Program-made: the position numbers and the translations under genes
Shown: one piece after another, positions 1 to 6,483 of the stretch
Layout: every line of letters starts with the position of its first letter
Position numbering within the stretch: position 1 is the stretch's first letter
Notes under the pieces: generated by a model
The model's database searches: none
What the model was told of the DNA's origin: nothing
The model's input: only the letters and a program-made list of their open reading frames with translations
Assembly (NCBI RefSeq): GCF_001280125.1
Contig: NZ_LGEG01000030.1
Span: forward strand, 1-13,090
DNA: 13,090 nt
Direction: 5' to 3'
From: Streptomyces sp. NRRL F-6492
GTDB taxonomy: Bacteria; Actinomycetota; Actinomycetes; Streptomycetales; Streptomycetaceae

Positions 1-90
1 GCCGTGTCCTTCTACCGCGACGCCCTCGGCTTCGAGGTCCGCGGCGACGTCGGGCAGGGGAACATGCGCTGGATCACGGTCGGCCCGGCC
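1..90 (+). pseudogene. VOC/glyoxalase-family protein, internal fragment broken near position 90
   Basis: Frame 1 reads A-V-S-F-Y-R-D-A-L-G-F-E-V, then a stretch ending R-W-I-T-V-G-P. This is the classic first beta-alpha-beta unit of vicinal-oxygen-chelate proteins (glyoxalase/bleomycin-resistance fold), which typically carry a SFYRDxLGFEV segment followed by a W-x-T-V-G-P strand. The GTG at position 4 encodes an internal valine of this motif rather than a start, so the true N-terminus lies outside the window. After about position 87 the frame stays open to 300, but the translation (Ala/Pro/Thr/Arg-rich) no longer resembles the family and runs antisense to a secreted-protein start and the transporter 3' end. 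I infer a truncated gene at a junction. The substrate cannot be deduced because VOC proteins are functionally diverse. Confidence 0.6.
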
Positions 91-170
91 GCCGCCGCTC
101 CGAGCGACACGGGGACGACACCTGCGACGAGGGCCGTCGCCAGAACCAGAACCGTACGCGTGGATGCCAC
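12..170 (-). pseudogene. N-terminal fragment of a secreted protein (signal peptide only)
   Basis: A GTG at 170-168 lies 20 nt after the transporter stop, with a G-rich ribosome-binding sequence (CTGGGGGATTC) just before it. It opens a frame starting M-A-S-T-R-T followed by a hydrophobic core VLVLATALVAGVVPVSLGA and an A-A-A-A-G-P stretch that looks like a signal peptidase cleavage region. About 28 residues in (near position 88-90) the sequence becomes the antisense of the VOC fragment, and the frame ends at 12-14. The spacing and orientation suggest this was the second gene of the transporter operon, perhaps a small exported partner, now cut off. The alternative is that the signal-peptide-like stretch is accidental in GC-rich sequence; the good RBS, spacing and hydrophobicity profile argue against that. 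Confidence 0.5.
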
Positions 171-190
171 GAATCCCCCAGGAGTTCTTC

Positions 191-2938
191 TCAACCGCGC
201 AGCGAAGTGGGTTCTCGCCACTTCCGGGACGTCTCTTCGACATCCGGACTCCCCGGAAGGTTGTATCCGGGCGGCGGGCCGCCCCCGTCCGACTCGCTGA
301 CGCCGAAGCGGTCGTGGAAGCGGCGCAGTGGTCCCGGGGCCCACCAGGTGAGGCGGCCGGTCAGCTTCATCACGGAGGGGACGAGGAGGCTGCGGACCAC
401 CATCGCGTCCATGAGGACGGCGAGGGCGACCCCGAGGCCGAGCATCTTGGTGTTGGTGACGCGGGCGGTGCCGATGGCGACCATGACGACGGCGAGGATG
501 ACGGCGGCGGCCGTGATCAGGCCGCCGGTGCGGCTCAGGCCGAAGCGGACGGAGTGCTCGTGGTCGCCGGTGGCGTCGTACTCCTCCTTGATCCGGGAGA
601 GCAGGAACACCCCGTAGTCCATGGAGAGTCCGAAGGCCACGCAGAACATGAGCACGGGCAGGGTGGTCTCGATGTCGCCGGTGGGGGTGAAGCCGAGGAA
701 CCCGGCGAGGTGCCCGTCCTGGAAGACCCAGACGACGGCGCCGAACATGGCGGTGAGGCTCAGGGCGTTGAGGACGACGGCCTGGACCGGGACGAGGACG
801 CTTCCGGTGAGCAGGAAGACCAGGAGCAGGGTGACGAGGACGACGATCCCCGCCGCCAGGGGCAGCCGCTCGGCTATGGCGTCCTTGGAGTCGACCAGGA
901 CGGCGGCCGGACCGGTGACGGAGGTGTCGAACGGCGCCTCGGCGGCGCGCAGTTCGCCGACGATCCGCTGGGCTCCGGTGCCGACGGCCTCGCCGTCGGG
1001 CACGACGGTGAAGTAGGCGCGGGCGGAGTCGCCGCCGCCCGCGGTGACCGGCCCGTCGGCCCGGCCGACGCCGTCGAGGACCTCGATCCGCTCGCGGTAG
1101 GCCTCGTACTGGGCGGGGGTGGCCGGCCCCTCCGCGAGGACGGTGATCCCGCCGCCGGGGCTGCCGGGGAAGCCGTCCCGCAGCTCGTCCTGGACGACCC
1201 GGGAGGAGGCGGTGACGGGGAGCTGGCGGTCGTCGGCGGTGCCGAACCTCACGCCGAGGAAGGGCAGTCCGAGGAGGACGAGGCCGGCGGTGGTGAGGAC
1301 GGCGAAGACGGGCGCCCTGCGCATCACCAGGCCGGCGGCGCGCGCCCAGCCCGTGCCGGAGGCGCCCTCGCGGGGCTCCCGGCCGCGCCGGAACGGGCGC
1401 CGCAGGTCGAGGGCGTCGACCCGGTGGCCCAGCAGCACGAGGGCCGCCGGGAGCAGGGTGAGCGCGGCGGTGGCGGCGAGCAGGACGACCGCGATCCCGG
1501 CGTACGCGAAGGAGCGCAGGAAGTACTGCGGGAAGACCAGCATCGCGGCGAGCGAGACGGCGACGGTCAGGGCGGAGAAGAGCACGGTCCGGCCCGCCGT
1601 GCGCAGGGTGGTGCGGACGGCGGCGTGGACGTCGGCGCCGGCGGCGAGCTCCTCGCGGTAGCGGCGGACGACGAACAGCGCGTAGTCGATGGCGAGTCCG
1701 AGGCCGAGCGCGGTGGTCAGGTTCTGCGCGAAGACGGAGACGTCGGTGAACTCGGTGAGGCCGCGCAGGATCGCGTTGGTGCCGAGGATGGCGACGATGC
1801 CGACGCCGAGGGGCAGCAGGGCGGCGACGGCGCTGCCGAAGACCATGACGAGCAGGACGAGGGTGAGGGGCAGGGCGATGAGCTCGGCCCGCAGCAGGTC
1901 CTCCTCGATGAGGGTCTGCATCTCGTGCCGGACGGCGAGCTCGCCGCCGAGCGAGACCTCCACGGGGCCGTGGACGCCCCGGTAGGCGGGGGCGATCCGG
2001 TCGAGGACGGCCGCGGCCTCCTTCTCCTCGCCGGTGATCCGGGCGGCGATCACGGCCTTGCGGCCGTCCTCGGAGCGGAGGGCGGGCGAGCCGGTGGACC
2101 AGTAGGAGCCGACGCCCTCGACGTCCGGCTCGGCGTCGAGCCGGGCGGCGATCCGCCGGGCCTCGGCGGCGACGGCCGGGGCGTCGGTCCCGGCCGTGCC
2201 GGAGTCGACGAGGAGGAGCAGGTTCGGCCGGGAGCCGGGGAAGTGCCGTTCGAGTTCCCCGGCCGCTCGCATGGACTCGGCGGCCGGGTCCTCCCAGCCG
2301 CCGCTGCCCATGCGGTCGGCGACCCCGCCGCCGGCCAGGACGGCGAGGGCGGTGAGCACGAGGGCCACGAGCAGGGTGACCCGGGGCCGCGCGGTCACGA
2401 ACCGCGTCCATCCCCCGCCGCGTGGCCCGGATCCGGGCCCGGACGCCTTGCCGCCCCCGGCCCGGGAGCTGGAGCCGGGCGTCTTGCCGTTCCCCGCCCG
2501 GGACTCGGAGCCGGCTGCCTTGCCGTTCTTGGCCCGAGCCCCGGAACCGGACGCCTCGCCGCTCCCACCGCCGGGACCGGAAGCGGACGCCTTGCCGCCC
2601 CCGGCCCGGGAGCTGGAGCCGGGCGCCTTGCCGTTCCCCGCCCGGGACTCGGAGCCGGGCGCCTTGCCGCTCCCCGCCCGGGACTCGGAGCCGGGCATCT
2701 CGCCGCTCCCGCCACGGAAGCCGGGACCGGACGCCCCGCCGTCCCCGGCCCGAACCCCGGAACCGGAGCCGGAACCGGACGCCTCGCCGCTCCCGCCACG
2801 GGAGCCGGAGGCGGGCGTCTCGCCGCTCCCGGCCCGGGGCCCGGCAGTCGGCCCCCCGGTGCTCCTCGACCCGCCCCCACCTGCGGCTTCTCCCCCGCCG
2901 TCGGCCCCGTCGGGTGCTGTTTTCTTGACTTCGGCCAT
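191..2938 (-). CDS. MMPL/RND-family membrane transporter with long repetitive N-terminal extension
   Basis: The 915-residue protein belongs to the MMPL branch of the RND superfamily: proton-driven inner-membrane exporters of lipids, siderophores or drugs. Residues 1-176 form a Gly/Ser/Ala/Arg-rich extension with a 12-residue period. The first membrane helix is about 186-205, followed by an extracytoplasmic domain (about 210-345). A helix bundle at about 350-505 contains D418-Y419 (AIDYALF). A second half repeats this plan: helix near 542-562, external domain about 565-690, bundle about 693-855 with D774-Y775 (SMDYGVF). The paired Asp-Tyr sites match the proton-relay residues known from mycobacterial MmpL3. 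The ATG at 2938 is preceded by AAGGGGACA about 10 nt upstream. The gene is divergent from the tetR gene at 3104, with candidate operators between, so repression by that protein is likely. The substrate cannot be told from sequence. Confidence 0.93.
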   Translation of the reverse strand: MAEVKKTAPDGADGGGEAAGGGGSRSTGGPTAGPRAGSGETPASGSRGGSGEASGSGSGSGVRAGDGGASGPGFRGGSGEMPGSESRAGSGKAPGSESRAGNGKAPGSSSRAGGGKASASGPGGGSGEASGSGARAKNGKAAGSESRAGNGKTPGSSSRAGGGKASGPGSGPRGGGWTRFVTARPRVTLLVALVLTALAVLAGGGVADRMGSGGWEDPAAESMRAAGELERHFPGSRPNLLLLVDSGTAGTDAPAVAAEARRIAARLDAEPDVEGVGSYWSTGSPALRSEDGRKAVIAARITGEEKEAAAVLDRIAPAYRGVHGPVEVSLGGELAVRHEMQTLIEEDLLRAELIALPLTLVLLVMVFGSAVAALLPLGVGIVAILGTNAILRGLTEFTDVSVFAQNLTTALGLGLAIDYALFVVRRYREELAAGADVHAAVRTTLRTAGRTVLFSALTVAVSLAAMLVFPQYFLRSFAYAGIAVVLLAATAALTLLPAALVLLGHRVDALDLRRPFRRGREPREGASGTGWARAAGLVMRRAPVFAVLTTAGLVLLGLPFLGVRFGTADDRQLPVTASSRVVQDELRDGFPGSPGGGITVLAEGPATPAQYEAYRERIEVLDGVGRADGPVTAGGGDSARAYFTVVPDGEAVGTGAQRIVGELRAAEAPFDTSVTGPAAVLVDSKDAIAERLPLAAGIVVLVTLLLVFLLTGSVLVPVQAVVLNALSLTAMFGAVVWVFQDGHLAGFLGFTPTGDIETTLPVLMFCVAFGLSMDYGVFLLSRIKEEYDATGDHEHSVRFGLSRTGGLITAAAVILAVVMVAIGTARVTNTKMLGLGVALAVLMDAMVVRSLLVPSVMKLTGRLTWWAPGPLRRFHDRFGVSESDGGGPPPGYNLPGSPDVEETSRKWREPTSLRG
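2423..2845 (-). repeat. In-frame 36-bp (12-residue) degenerate repeat array coding the MMPL N-terminal extension
   Basis: Residues about 32-172 of the transporter fall into roughly eleven to twelve degenerate 12-residue units, consensus G-S-x-S-R-A-G-x-G-K-A-P. Clear examples are GSESRAGSGKAP, GSESRAGNGKAP, GSSSRAGGGKAS, GSGARAKNGKAA and GSESRAGNGKTP. The pair GSESRAGNGK(A/T)P + GSSSRAGGGKAS occurs twice, which suggests duplication of a two-unit block. All units keep the reading frame, so this is a coding minisatellite rather than an intergenic repeat. The stretch is predicted to be cytoplasmic, disordered and basic. Confidence 0.85.
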
Positions 2939-3003
2939 GACGAGGTGTCCCCTTCACCTGACCCGTGCGCACACGCTTCCCGGCAGGACGCGCGGGTCAC
3001 CCA

Positions 3004-3020
3004 TTGCCATAGACTGGCAA
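3004..3020. promoter_or_regulatory. Perfect inverted repeat TTGCCA-N5-TGGCAA
   Basis: A perfect 6-bp inverted repeat with a 5-bp spacer lies on the transporter side of, and abuts, the first TetR-type palindrome. It falls in the likely transporter 5' leader or promoter region. It could be a separate operator or an mRNA hairpin; its role is unknown. Confidence 0.35.
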
Positions 3021-3042
3021 ACACGAGCGATCACTCGCGTTT
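3019..3042. promoter_or_regulatory. Candidate TetR operator 1
   Basis: A 24-bp imperfect palindrome centred between 3030 and 3031, with core CGAGCGATCACTCG and AAAC/GTTT ends. Ten of twelve half-site positions match their partner... only two pairs differ. It lies between the divergent transporter and tetR genes and is repeated as operator 2, 29 bp away centre to centre. Autoregulation plus control of the divergent exporter is the usual arrangement in the TetR family. Confidence 0.6.
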
Positions 3043-3046
3043 CCCA

Positions 3047-3076
3047 AGAATGCGAGCGACCACTCGTGTTTGTCAA
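3047..3076 (-). promoter_or_regulatory. Putative promoter of the MMPL transporter gene
   Basis: On the minus strand a perfect TTGACA (3076-3071) is followed after 18 nt by CATTCT (3052-3047), a weak -10. The predicted start would be near 3040, leaving a leader of about 100 nt that includes operator 1 and the TTGCCA inverted repeat. The -35 is strong and the -10 weak, so this is a tentative call. Confidence 0.4.
3048..3071. promoter_or_regulatory. Candidate TetR operator 2
   Basis: A second copy of the palindrome, core CGAGCGACCACTCG, less symmetric than operator 1 but sharing GCGA-Y-CACTCG and the GTTT end in the same orientation. It lies inside the spacer of the putative minus-strand transporter promoter (-35 at 3076-3071, -10 at 3052-3047), where bound repressor would exclude RNA polymerase. 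Confidence 0.55.
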
Positions 3077-3103
3077 ACGGGTTGAGGAGAGCTGGGGACG
3101 GCC

Positions 3104-3781
3104 ATGTCCGAAGAACCGAAGCCGCGCCGCCGCCAGGCGCGGGGCGAGCGCCGCATCGCGCAGTTGCTGGAGGCCGCCGCGAACGTCTTCTGCGCGAGCG
3201 GCTACACGGCGACCAGCACCAACGCGATCGCCCGCGAGGCGCACGTCTCGCCCGGCACGCTCTACCAGTACTTCCCGAACAAGGAGGCCATCGCGATCGA
3301 GCTGGGCGAGCGCCTCCTGCACGACATGCGGGAGGCCCACGGCCAGGCGTTCACGGCGGAGAACCTCGCCCTGCCGCTGCCCGGACTGCTGGACGCGGTC
3401 GTGGACCCGCTGATCGAGTTCAACTGCGCCAACCCCGCCTTCCTCGCCCTGATGCACGGCTCCGACGTCCCCGGCCGGATCGCCGAGGAGCACGACGAGC
3501 TGCACGCGACCCTGCTCACCCGGGTGGAGGAGGTGATCGGCCACTACGCGCCCGCGCTGTCCGCCGCCGACCGGAGCCGGACCGCGGGGATGGCCTTCGC
3601 CGCCTTCAAGGGGGGCCTGGACCTCGTCCTCGCCGCACCCGAGGGGCCCGAGCGGGACGCCACGGTCGCCGAGCTGAAGACGCTCCTCCTGCGCTACCTC
3701 TCCCCCCTGGTCGAGGAGTCGGCCGCCGCGTCCCCCGCCGTCGCGACACGGCCCGGCGCAAGTGGAATTCATACCCCCTAG
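3104..3781 (+). CDS. TetR-family transcriptional regulator
   Basis: The 225-residue protein has a TetR N-terminal DNA-binding domain after a basic leader (residues 7-17). The helix-turn-helix is at about 36-58 (T-S-T-N-A-I-A-R-E-A-H-V-S-P-G-T-L-Y-Q-Y-F-P-N-K), with the hallmark G-T-L-Y-x-Y-F-x-N-K-E. The rest is an all-helical ligand-binding/dimerisation domain of ordinary length. The ATG at 3104 has GGGGA 5 nt upstream. The gene is divergent from the MMPL transporter, with two matching palindromes between them, so it probably represses that exporter and itself until a ligand binds; the ligand is unknown. The last residues and the TAG stop (3779-3781) lie within the CsoR-type palindrome of the next operon, so the tetR 3' end has no room for a terminator of its own. 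Confidence 0.93.
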   Translation: MSEEPKPRRRQARGERRIAQLLEAAANVFCASGYTATSTNAIAREAHVSPGTLYQYFPNKEAIAIELGERLLHDMREAHGQAFTAENLALPLPGLLDAVVDPLIEFNCANPAFLALMHGSDVPGRIAEEHDELHATLLTRVEEVIGHYAPALSAADRSRTAGMAFAAFKGGLDLVLAAPEGPERDATVAELKTLLLRYLSPLVEESAAASPAVATRPGASGIHTP

Positions 3782-3790
3782 GGGTATAAA
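3762..3790 (+). promoter_or_regulatory. copZ-copA promoter
   Basis: TATAAA at 3785-3790 is a good -10. A weak -35-like GTGGAA lies 17 nt upstream at 3762-3767. The copper operator occupies the spacer between them. The predicted transcript starts near 3797 with a short leader containing GAGGAGAA (3820-3827) before the copZ ATG. Confidence 0.6.
3771..3787. promoter_or_regulatory. CsoR-type copper operator ATACCCCCTAGGGGTAT
   Basis: A perfect 7-bp inverted repeat, ATACCCC/GGGGTAT, around CTA. This matches the known Cu(I)-sensor CsoR site type (ATACCC...GGGTAT) found upstream of actinobacterial copZ/copA genes. It overlaps the promoter spacer and -10, so apo-CsoR would block transcription and Cu(I) binding would release it. 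No csoR gene lies in this window, so the sensor must be encoded elsewhere. Confidence 0.85.
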
Positions 3791-3830
3791 CTCGGCCCCG
3801 TACGGCTCCGAACCCCACGAGGAGAACGCC

Positions 3831-4055
3831 ATGACCGCAGAGGCGCAGACCGAACTCACCACCGTCTACCAGGTCAAGGGCATGACCTGCGGGCACTGCG
3901 AGGGCGCCGTCTCCGGCGAGATCTCCGGGCTCCCCGGCGTCACCTCCGTCACGGCCGCCGCCAAGACCGGCGAGGTCACCGTCGTCTCCGCGGCCCCGCT
4001 CGACCGCGAGGCCGTGCGCGCCGCCGTGGACGAGGCCGGTTACGAACTGGTCTGA
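3831..4055 (+). CDS. copZ: Copper chaperone CopZ (HMA-domain protein)
   Basis: A 74-residue single-domain heavy-metal-associated (ferredoxin-like) protein. The Cu(I)-binding motif G-M-T-C-G-H-C has its ligands at C20 and C23. The usual beta-alpha-beta-beta-alpha-beta pattern ends in D-E-A-G-Y-E-L-V. It carries Cu(I) in the cytosol and hands it to CopA and to the CsoR sensor. The ATG at 3831 is chosen because GAGGAGAA precedes it by a good distance; an upstream in-frame ATG at 3762 lies within the promoter/operator and would add 23 unrelated residues. It is the first gene of the CsoR-controlled copZ-copA operon, 72 bp before copA. Confidence 0.93.
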   Translation: MTAEAQTELTTVYQVKGMTCGHCEGAVSGEISGLPGVTSVTAAAKTGEVTVVSAAPLDREAVRAAVDEAGYELV

Positions 4056-4057
4056 CC

Positions 4058-4102
4058 GCCGGCCCGCCGGCACCCCGCGGGGTCGTACCGTTACCGGGTA
4101 CG
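4058..4102 (+). other. Intercistronic hairpins between copZ and copA
   Basis: Three small self-complementary elements follow the copZ stop: a hairpin GCCGG/CCGGC with a 4-nt loop (4058-4071), a perfect palindrome CCCCGCGGGG (4073-4082), and a hairpin CGTACC/GGTACG with a 7-nt loop (4084-4102). No T-tract follows. They could attenuate transcription or protect the copZ mRNA 3' end, giving more chaperone than ATPase. The structure is visible; the role is inference. Confidence 0.4.
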
Positions 4103-4127
4103 GCCCCGCTCCCGTTTGGAACCGCTG

Positions 4128-6335
4128 ATGACGTCCACGATCACCGAACTGACGATCGGTGGCATGACCTGCGCCTCCTGCGCCGCCCGCGTCGAGAGGA
4201 AGCTCAACCGGATGGACGGGGTGACCGCGACGGTCAACTACGCCACCGAGAAGGCGCGGGTCGAACACCCGTCGGACCTCCCGGTCGACGCGCTGATCGC
4301 CACCGTCGTCAGGACCGGCTACACCGCCGAGGAGCCCCCGGCGCCGGAGCCCGACCCCGTACAGGAGGTCCCCGGGGATCCCGGGACGGCCTCCCTCCGG
4401 CAGCGGCTGACCGTCTCCGCCGTCCTCTCCGCGCCCGTGGTGCTGCTCGCGATGGTCCCCTCGCTCCAGTTCGACCACTGGCAGTGGCTCTCGCTCACCC
4501 TCGCCTCCCCCGTCGTCGTCTGGGGCGGGCTGCCCTTCCACCGGGCCGCCTGGACCAACCTCCGGCACGGCGCCGCCACCATGGACACCCTCGTCTCGGT
4601 CGGCACCCTCGCCGCCTTCGGCTGGTCGCTGTGGGCCCTCTTCCTCGGCGACGCCGGCATGACCGGCATGCGGCACGGCTTCGACCTCACCGCGGACCGC
4701 TCGGACGGCTCCTCCGCGATCTATCTGGAGGTCGCGGCCGGGGTCGTCGCCTTCATCCTGCTCGGGCGCTACCTGGAGGCCCGCGCCAAGCGGAAGGCGG
4801 GCGCCGCGCTGCGGGCCCTGATGGAGCTCGGCGCCAAGGACGTGGCCGTCCTCAGGGGCGGTGCGGAGGTGCGGATCCCGGTCGCCGGACTGCGGGTCGG
4901 GGACCTCTTCGCCGTACGCCCCGGGGAGAAGATCGCCACCGACGGCACCGTGACCGAGGGCGCGTCGGCGGTCGACGCCTCCCTGCTCACCGGGGAGTCG
5001 CTGCCCCTCGACGTCGTCCCGGGCTCGGCCGTGACCGGCGGCTGCGTCAACGTCTCGGGCCGGCTGGTCGTGGAGGCGACCCGGGTCGGCGCCGACACGC
5101 AGCTCGCCCGGACGGCGAGGCTGGTCGAGGAGGCCCAGAACGGCAAGGCCGCCGTGCAGCGGCTCGCCGACCGGGTCTCGGCCGTCTTCGTGCCGGTGGT
5201 GCTGCTGATCGCGCTCGGCACCCTCGTGGGGTGGCTCCTGGCGACGGACGACCCGACGGCCGCGTTCACGGCCGCCGTCGCCGTCCTGATCATCGCCTGT
5301 CCCTGCGCCCTGGGCCTCGCGACCCCGACCGCGCTCCTGGTCGGCACCGGCCGGGGCGCCCGGCTCGGCATCCTGATCAAGGGCCCGGAGGTCCTGGAGT
5401 CCACCCGCCGGATCGACACGGTCGTCCTCGACAAGACGGGCACGGTCACCACCGGCCGCATGCGCCTCACCGGAGTCCGGGTGTACGGCGGGACGTACGG
5501 CACCGAGGGCGCCGACGAGGACGAGCTGCTGCGGCTCGCGGGCGCCCTGGAGCACTCCTCCGAGCACCCGGTGGCCCGCGCGGTCGCGGACGCCGCCGCC
5601 GAGCGGTGCGGCCCGCTGCCCGTGCCGAAGACCTTCGAGAACGTCCCCGGGCTCGGGGTGCGCGGCTCGGTCGAGGGACGCCTCGTCGTCGTCGGCCGCG
5701 CCGCCCTGCTCGCGGCGGAGGGGGTCGAGGTGCCCGCGGCCGCCGAGCCCGGCGCCGTCCACGTCGCCTGGGACGGGGTGGCCCGGGGCACCCTGACCGT
5801 CGCCGACACCGTCAAGGACACCAGCGCCGAGGCGGTCGCCCGGCTGCGCGCCCTGGGGCTGCGCCCGATACTGCTGACCGGGGACCACCGGGCGGTGGCG
5901 GAGGCCGTGGCGGACGAGGTGGGCATCGACGAGGTGATCGCCGAGGTGCTGCCCGAGGGGAAGGCGGAGGTGATCCGGCGGCTCCGGGGCGAGGGGCGGA
6001 CGGTCGCCATGGTCGGGGACGGGGTGAACGACGCCGCCGCGCTCGCCACCGCCGACCTGGGCCTGGCGATGGGCACGGGCACGGACGCGGCCATCGAGGC
6101 GGCCGACCTGACCCTGGTCCGGGGCGACCTGCGGGTCGCGGCGGACGCCGTCCGGCTCTCCCGGCGGACCCTGGCCACGATCAGGGGGAACCTCGGCTGG
6201 GCCTTCGGCTACAACGTGGCCGCGCTGCCGCTCGCGGCGGCCGGACTGCTCAATCCGATGATCGCGGGGCTCGCGATGGCCTTTTCGTCCGTGTTCGTCG
6301 TGTCCAACAGCCTGCGACTCCGGCGGTTCACGTGA
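4128..6335 (+). CDS. copA: Cu(I)-exporting P1B-1-type ATPase CopA
   Basis: The 735-residue P-type ATPase pumps cytosolic Cu(I) across the membrane. An N-terminal HMA domain (about 4-70) has G-G-M-T-C-A-S-C with C15 and C18. Membrane helices follow from about 90, then the actuator TGES (288-291), membrane metal site C391-P-C393, phosphorylated D435 in DKTGT, H480-P481 (the P1B SEHPxA motif) and the hinge G-D-G-V-N-D at 630-635. The last two helices carry G-Y-N-V-A-A-L-P and M-A-F-S-S-V-F-V-V-S-N-S, the signature of Cu(I)/Ag(I) pumps (P1B-1) rather than Zn/Cd/Co pumps. The ATG at 4128 is preferred over TTG at 4116 because GGA sits 7 nt upstream and the protein then starts just before the HMA strand. 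It is second in the copper operon; its stop overlaps a TCACGTGA palindrome. Confidence 0.96.
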   Translation: MTSTITELTIGGMTCASCAARVERKLNRMDGVTATVNYATEKARVEHPSDLPVDALIATVVRTGYTAEEPPAPEPDPVQEVPGDPGTASLRQRLTVSAVLSAPVVLLAMVPSLQFDHWQWLSLTLASPVVVWGGLPFHRAAWTNLRHGAATMDTLVSVGTLAAFGWSLWALFLGDAGMTGMRHGFDLTADRSDGSSAIYLEVAAGVVAFILLGRYLEARAKRKAGAALRALMELGAKDVAVLRGGAEVRIPVAGLRVGDLFAVRPGEKIATDGTVTEGASAVDASLLTGESLPLDVVPGSAVTGGCVNVSGRLVVEATRVGADTQLARTARLVEEAQNGKAAVQRLADRVSAVFVPVVLLIALGTLVGWLLATDDPTAAFTAAVAVLIIACPCALGLATPTALLVGTGRGARLGILIKGPEVLESTRRIDTVVLDKTGTVTTGRMRLTGVRVYGGTYGTEGADEDELLRLAGALEHSSEHPVARAVADAAAERCGPLPVPKTFENVPGLGVRGSVEGRLVVVGRAALLAAEGVEVPAAAEPGAVHVAWDGVARGTLTVADTVKDTSAEAVARLRALGLRPILLTGDHRAVAEAVADEVGIDEVIAEVLPEGKAEVIRRLRGEGRTVAMVGDGVNDAAALATADLGLAMGTGTDAAIEAADLTLVRGDLRVAADAVRLSRRTLATIRGNLGWAFGYNVAALPLAAAGLLNPMIAGLAMAFSSVFVVSNSLRLRRFT

Positions 6336-6362
6336 GTTCACCTACACGTGATGCACAGGACC

Positions 6363-6391
6363 TTCACATCGAGACCTAGATCACAGATATT
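6363..6391 (+). promoter_or_regulatory. Orphan promoter-like sequence facing into the copA-gltA gap
   Basis: TTCACA (6363-6368; 5 of 6 match to TTGACA) is followed by a 17-bp spacer and GATATT (6386-6391; 4 of 6 match to TATAAT). It sits in a locally AT-richer stretch. The element CACA-N5-TGTG covers the -10 (6382-6394). No protein gene starts downstream on this strand; the predicted start is about 6398. Confidence 0.5.
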
Positions 6392-6439
6392 GTGGGGTAA
6401 CCATCTGGGCTGTTCGTGAGTCTAAGTGGGCGATGCCGA

Positions 6440-6483
6440 GAACGTCTTGGGGGACGTTCATGGGATGTCTTGGGGGACGTCCC
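6440..6483 (+). repeat. Two adjacent inverted repeats sharing the loop TTGGGG
   Basis: GAACGTC-TTGGGG-GACGTTC (6440-6459) is a perfect 7-bp inverted repeat. GGGATGTC-TTGGGG-GACGTCCC (6462-6483) is an 8-bp one with a single G-T pair. The core GTCTTGGGGGACGT is identical in both copies, centres 23 bp apart. A third right-half copy (CCGGGGGACGTG) follows near 6498-6509. They form hairpins if transcribed, or could be tandem operator sites. Confidence 0.75.

Noticed and set aside
2423..2845. CRISPR-like ~36-bp periodic array
   Set aside because: The repeats are degenerate, contiguous without unique spacers, and stay in frame within the transporter; no cas genes nearby.
164..3085. Very long plus-strand open frame across the transporter (and a 986-codon minus frame at 12-2972)
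   Set aside because: Antisense or out-of-phase to the clear MMPL gene; the translations are low-complexity Gly/Asp/Glu- or Arg/Pro-rich, as expected opposite GC-rich coding sequence.
3762..3830. Upstream ATG for copZ at 3762
   Set aside because: It lies within the promoter and CsoR operator; the ATG at 3831 has a proper ribosome-binding site and normal CopZ length.
3606..6341. 911-codon minus-strand open frame opposite copZ-copA
   Set aside because: Composition (Gly/Arg/Asp/His-rich, no domains) is that of an antisense shadow; copA has all P-type ATPase motifs on the other strand.
6328..6351. Two CACGTG palindromes at and after the copA stop
   Set aside because: Six-base palindromes are frequent by chance, and one overlaps coding sequence; no supporting context.
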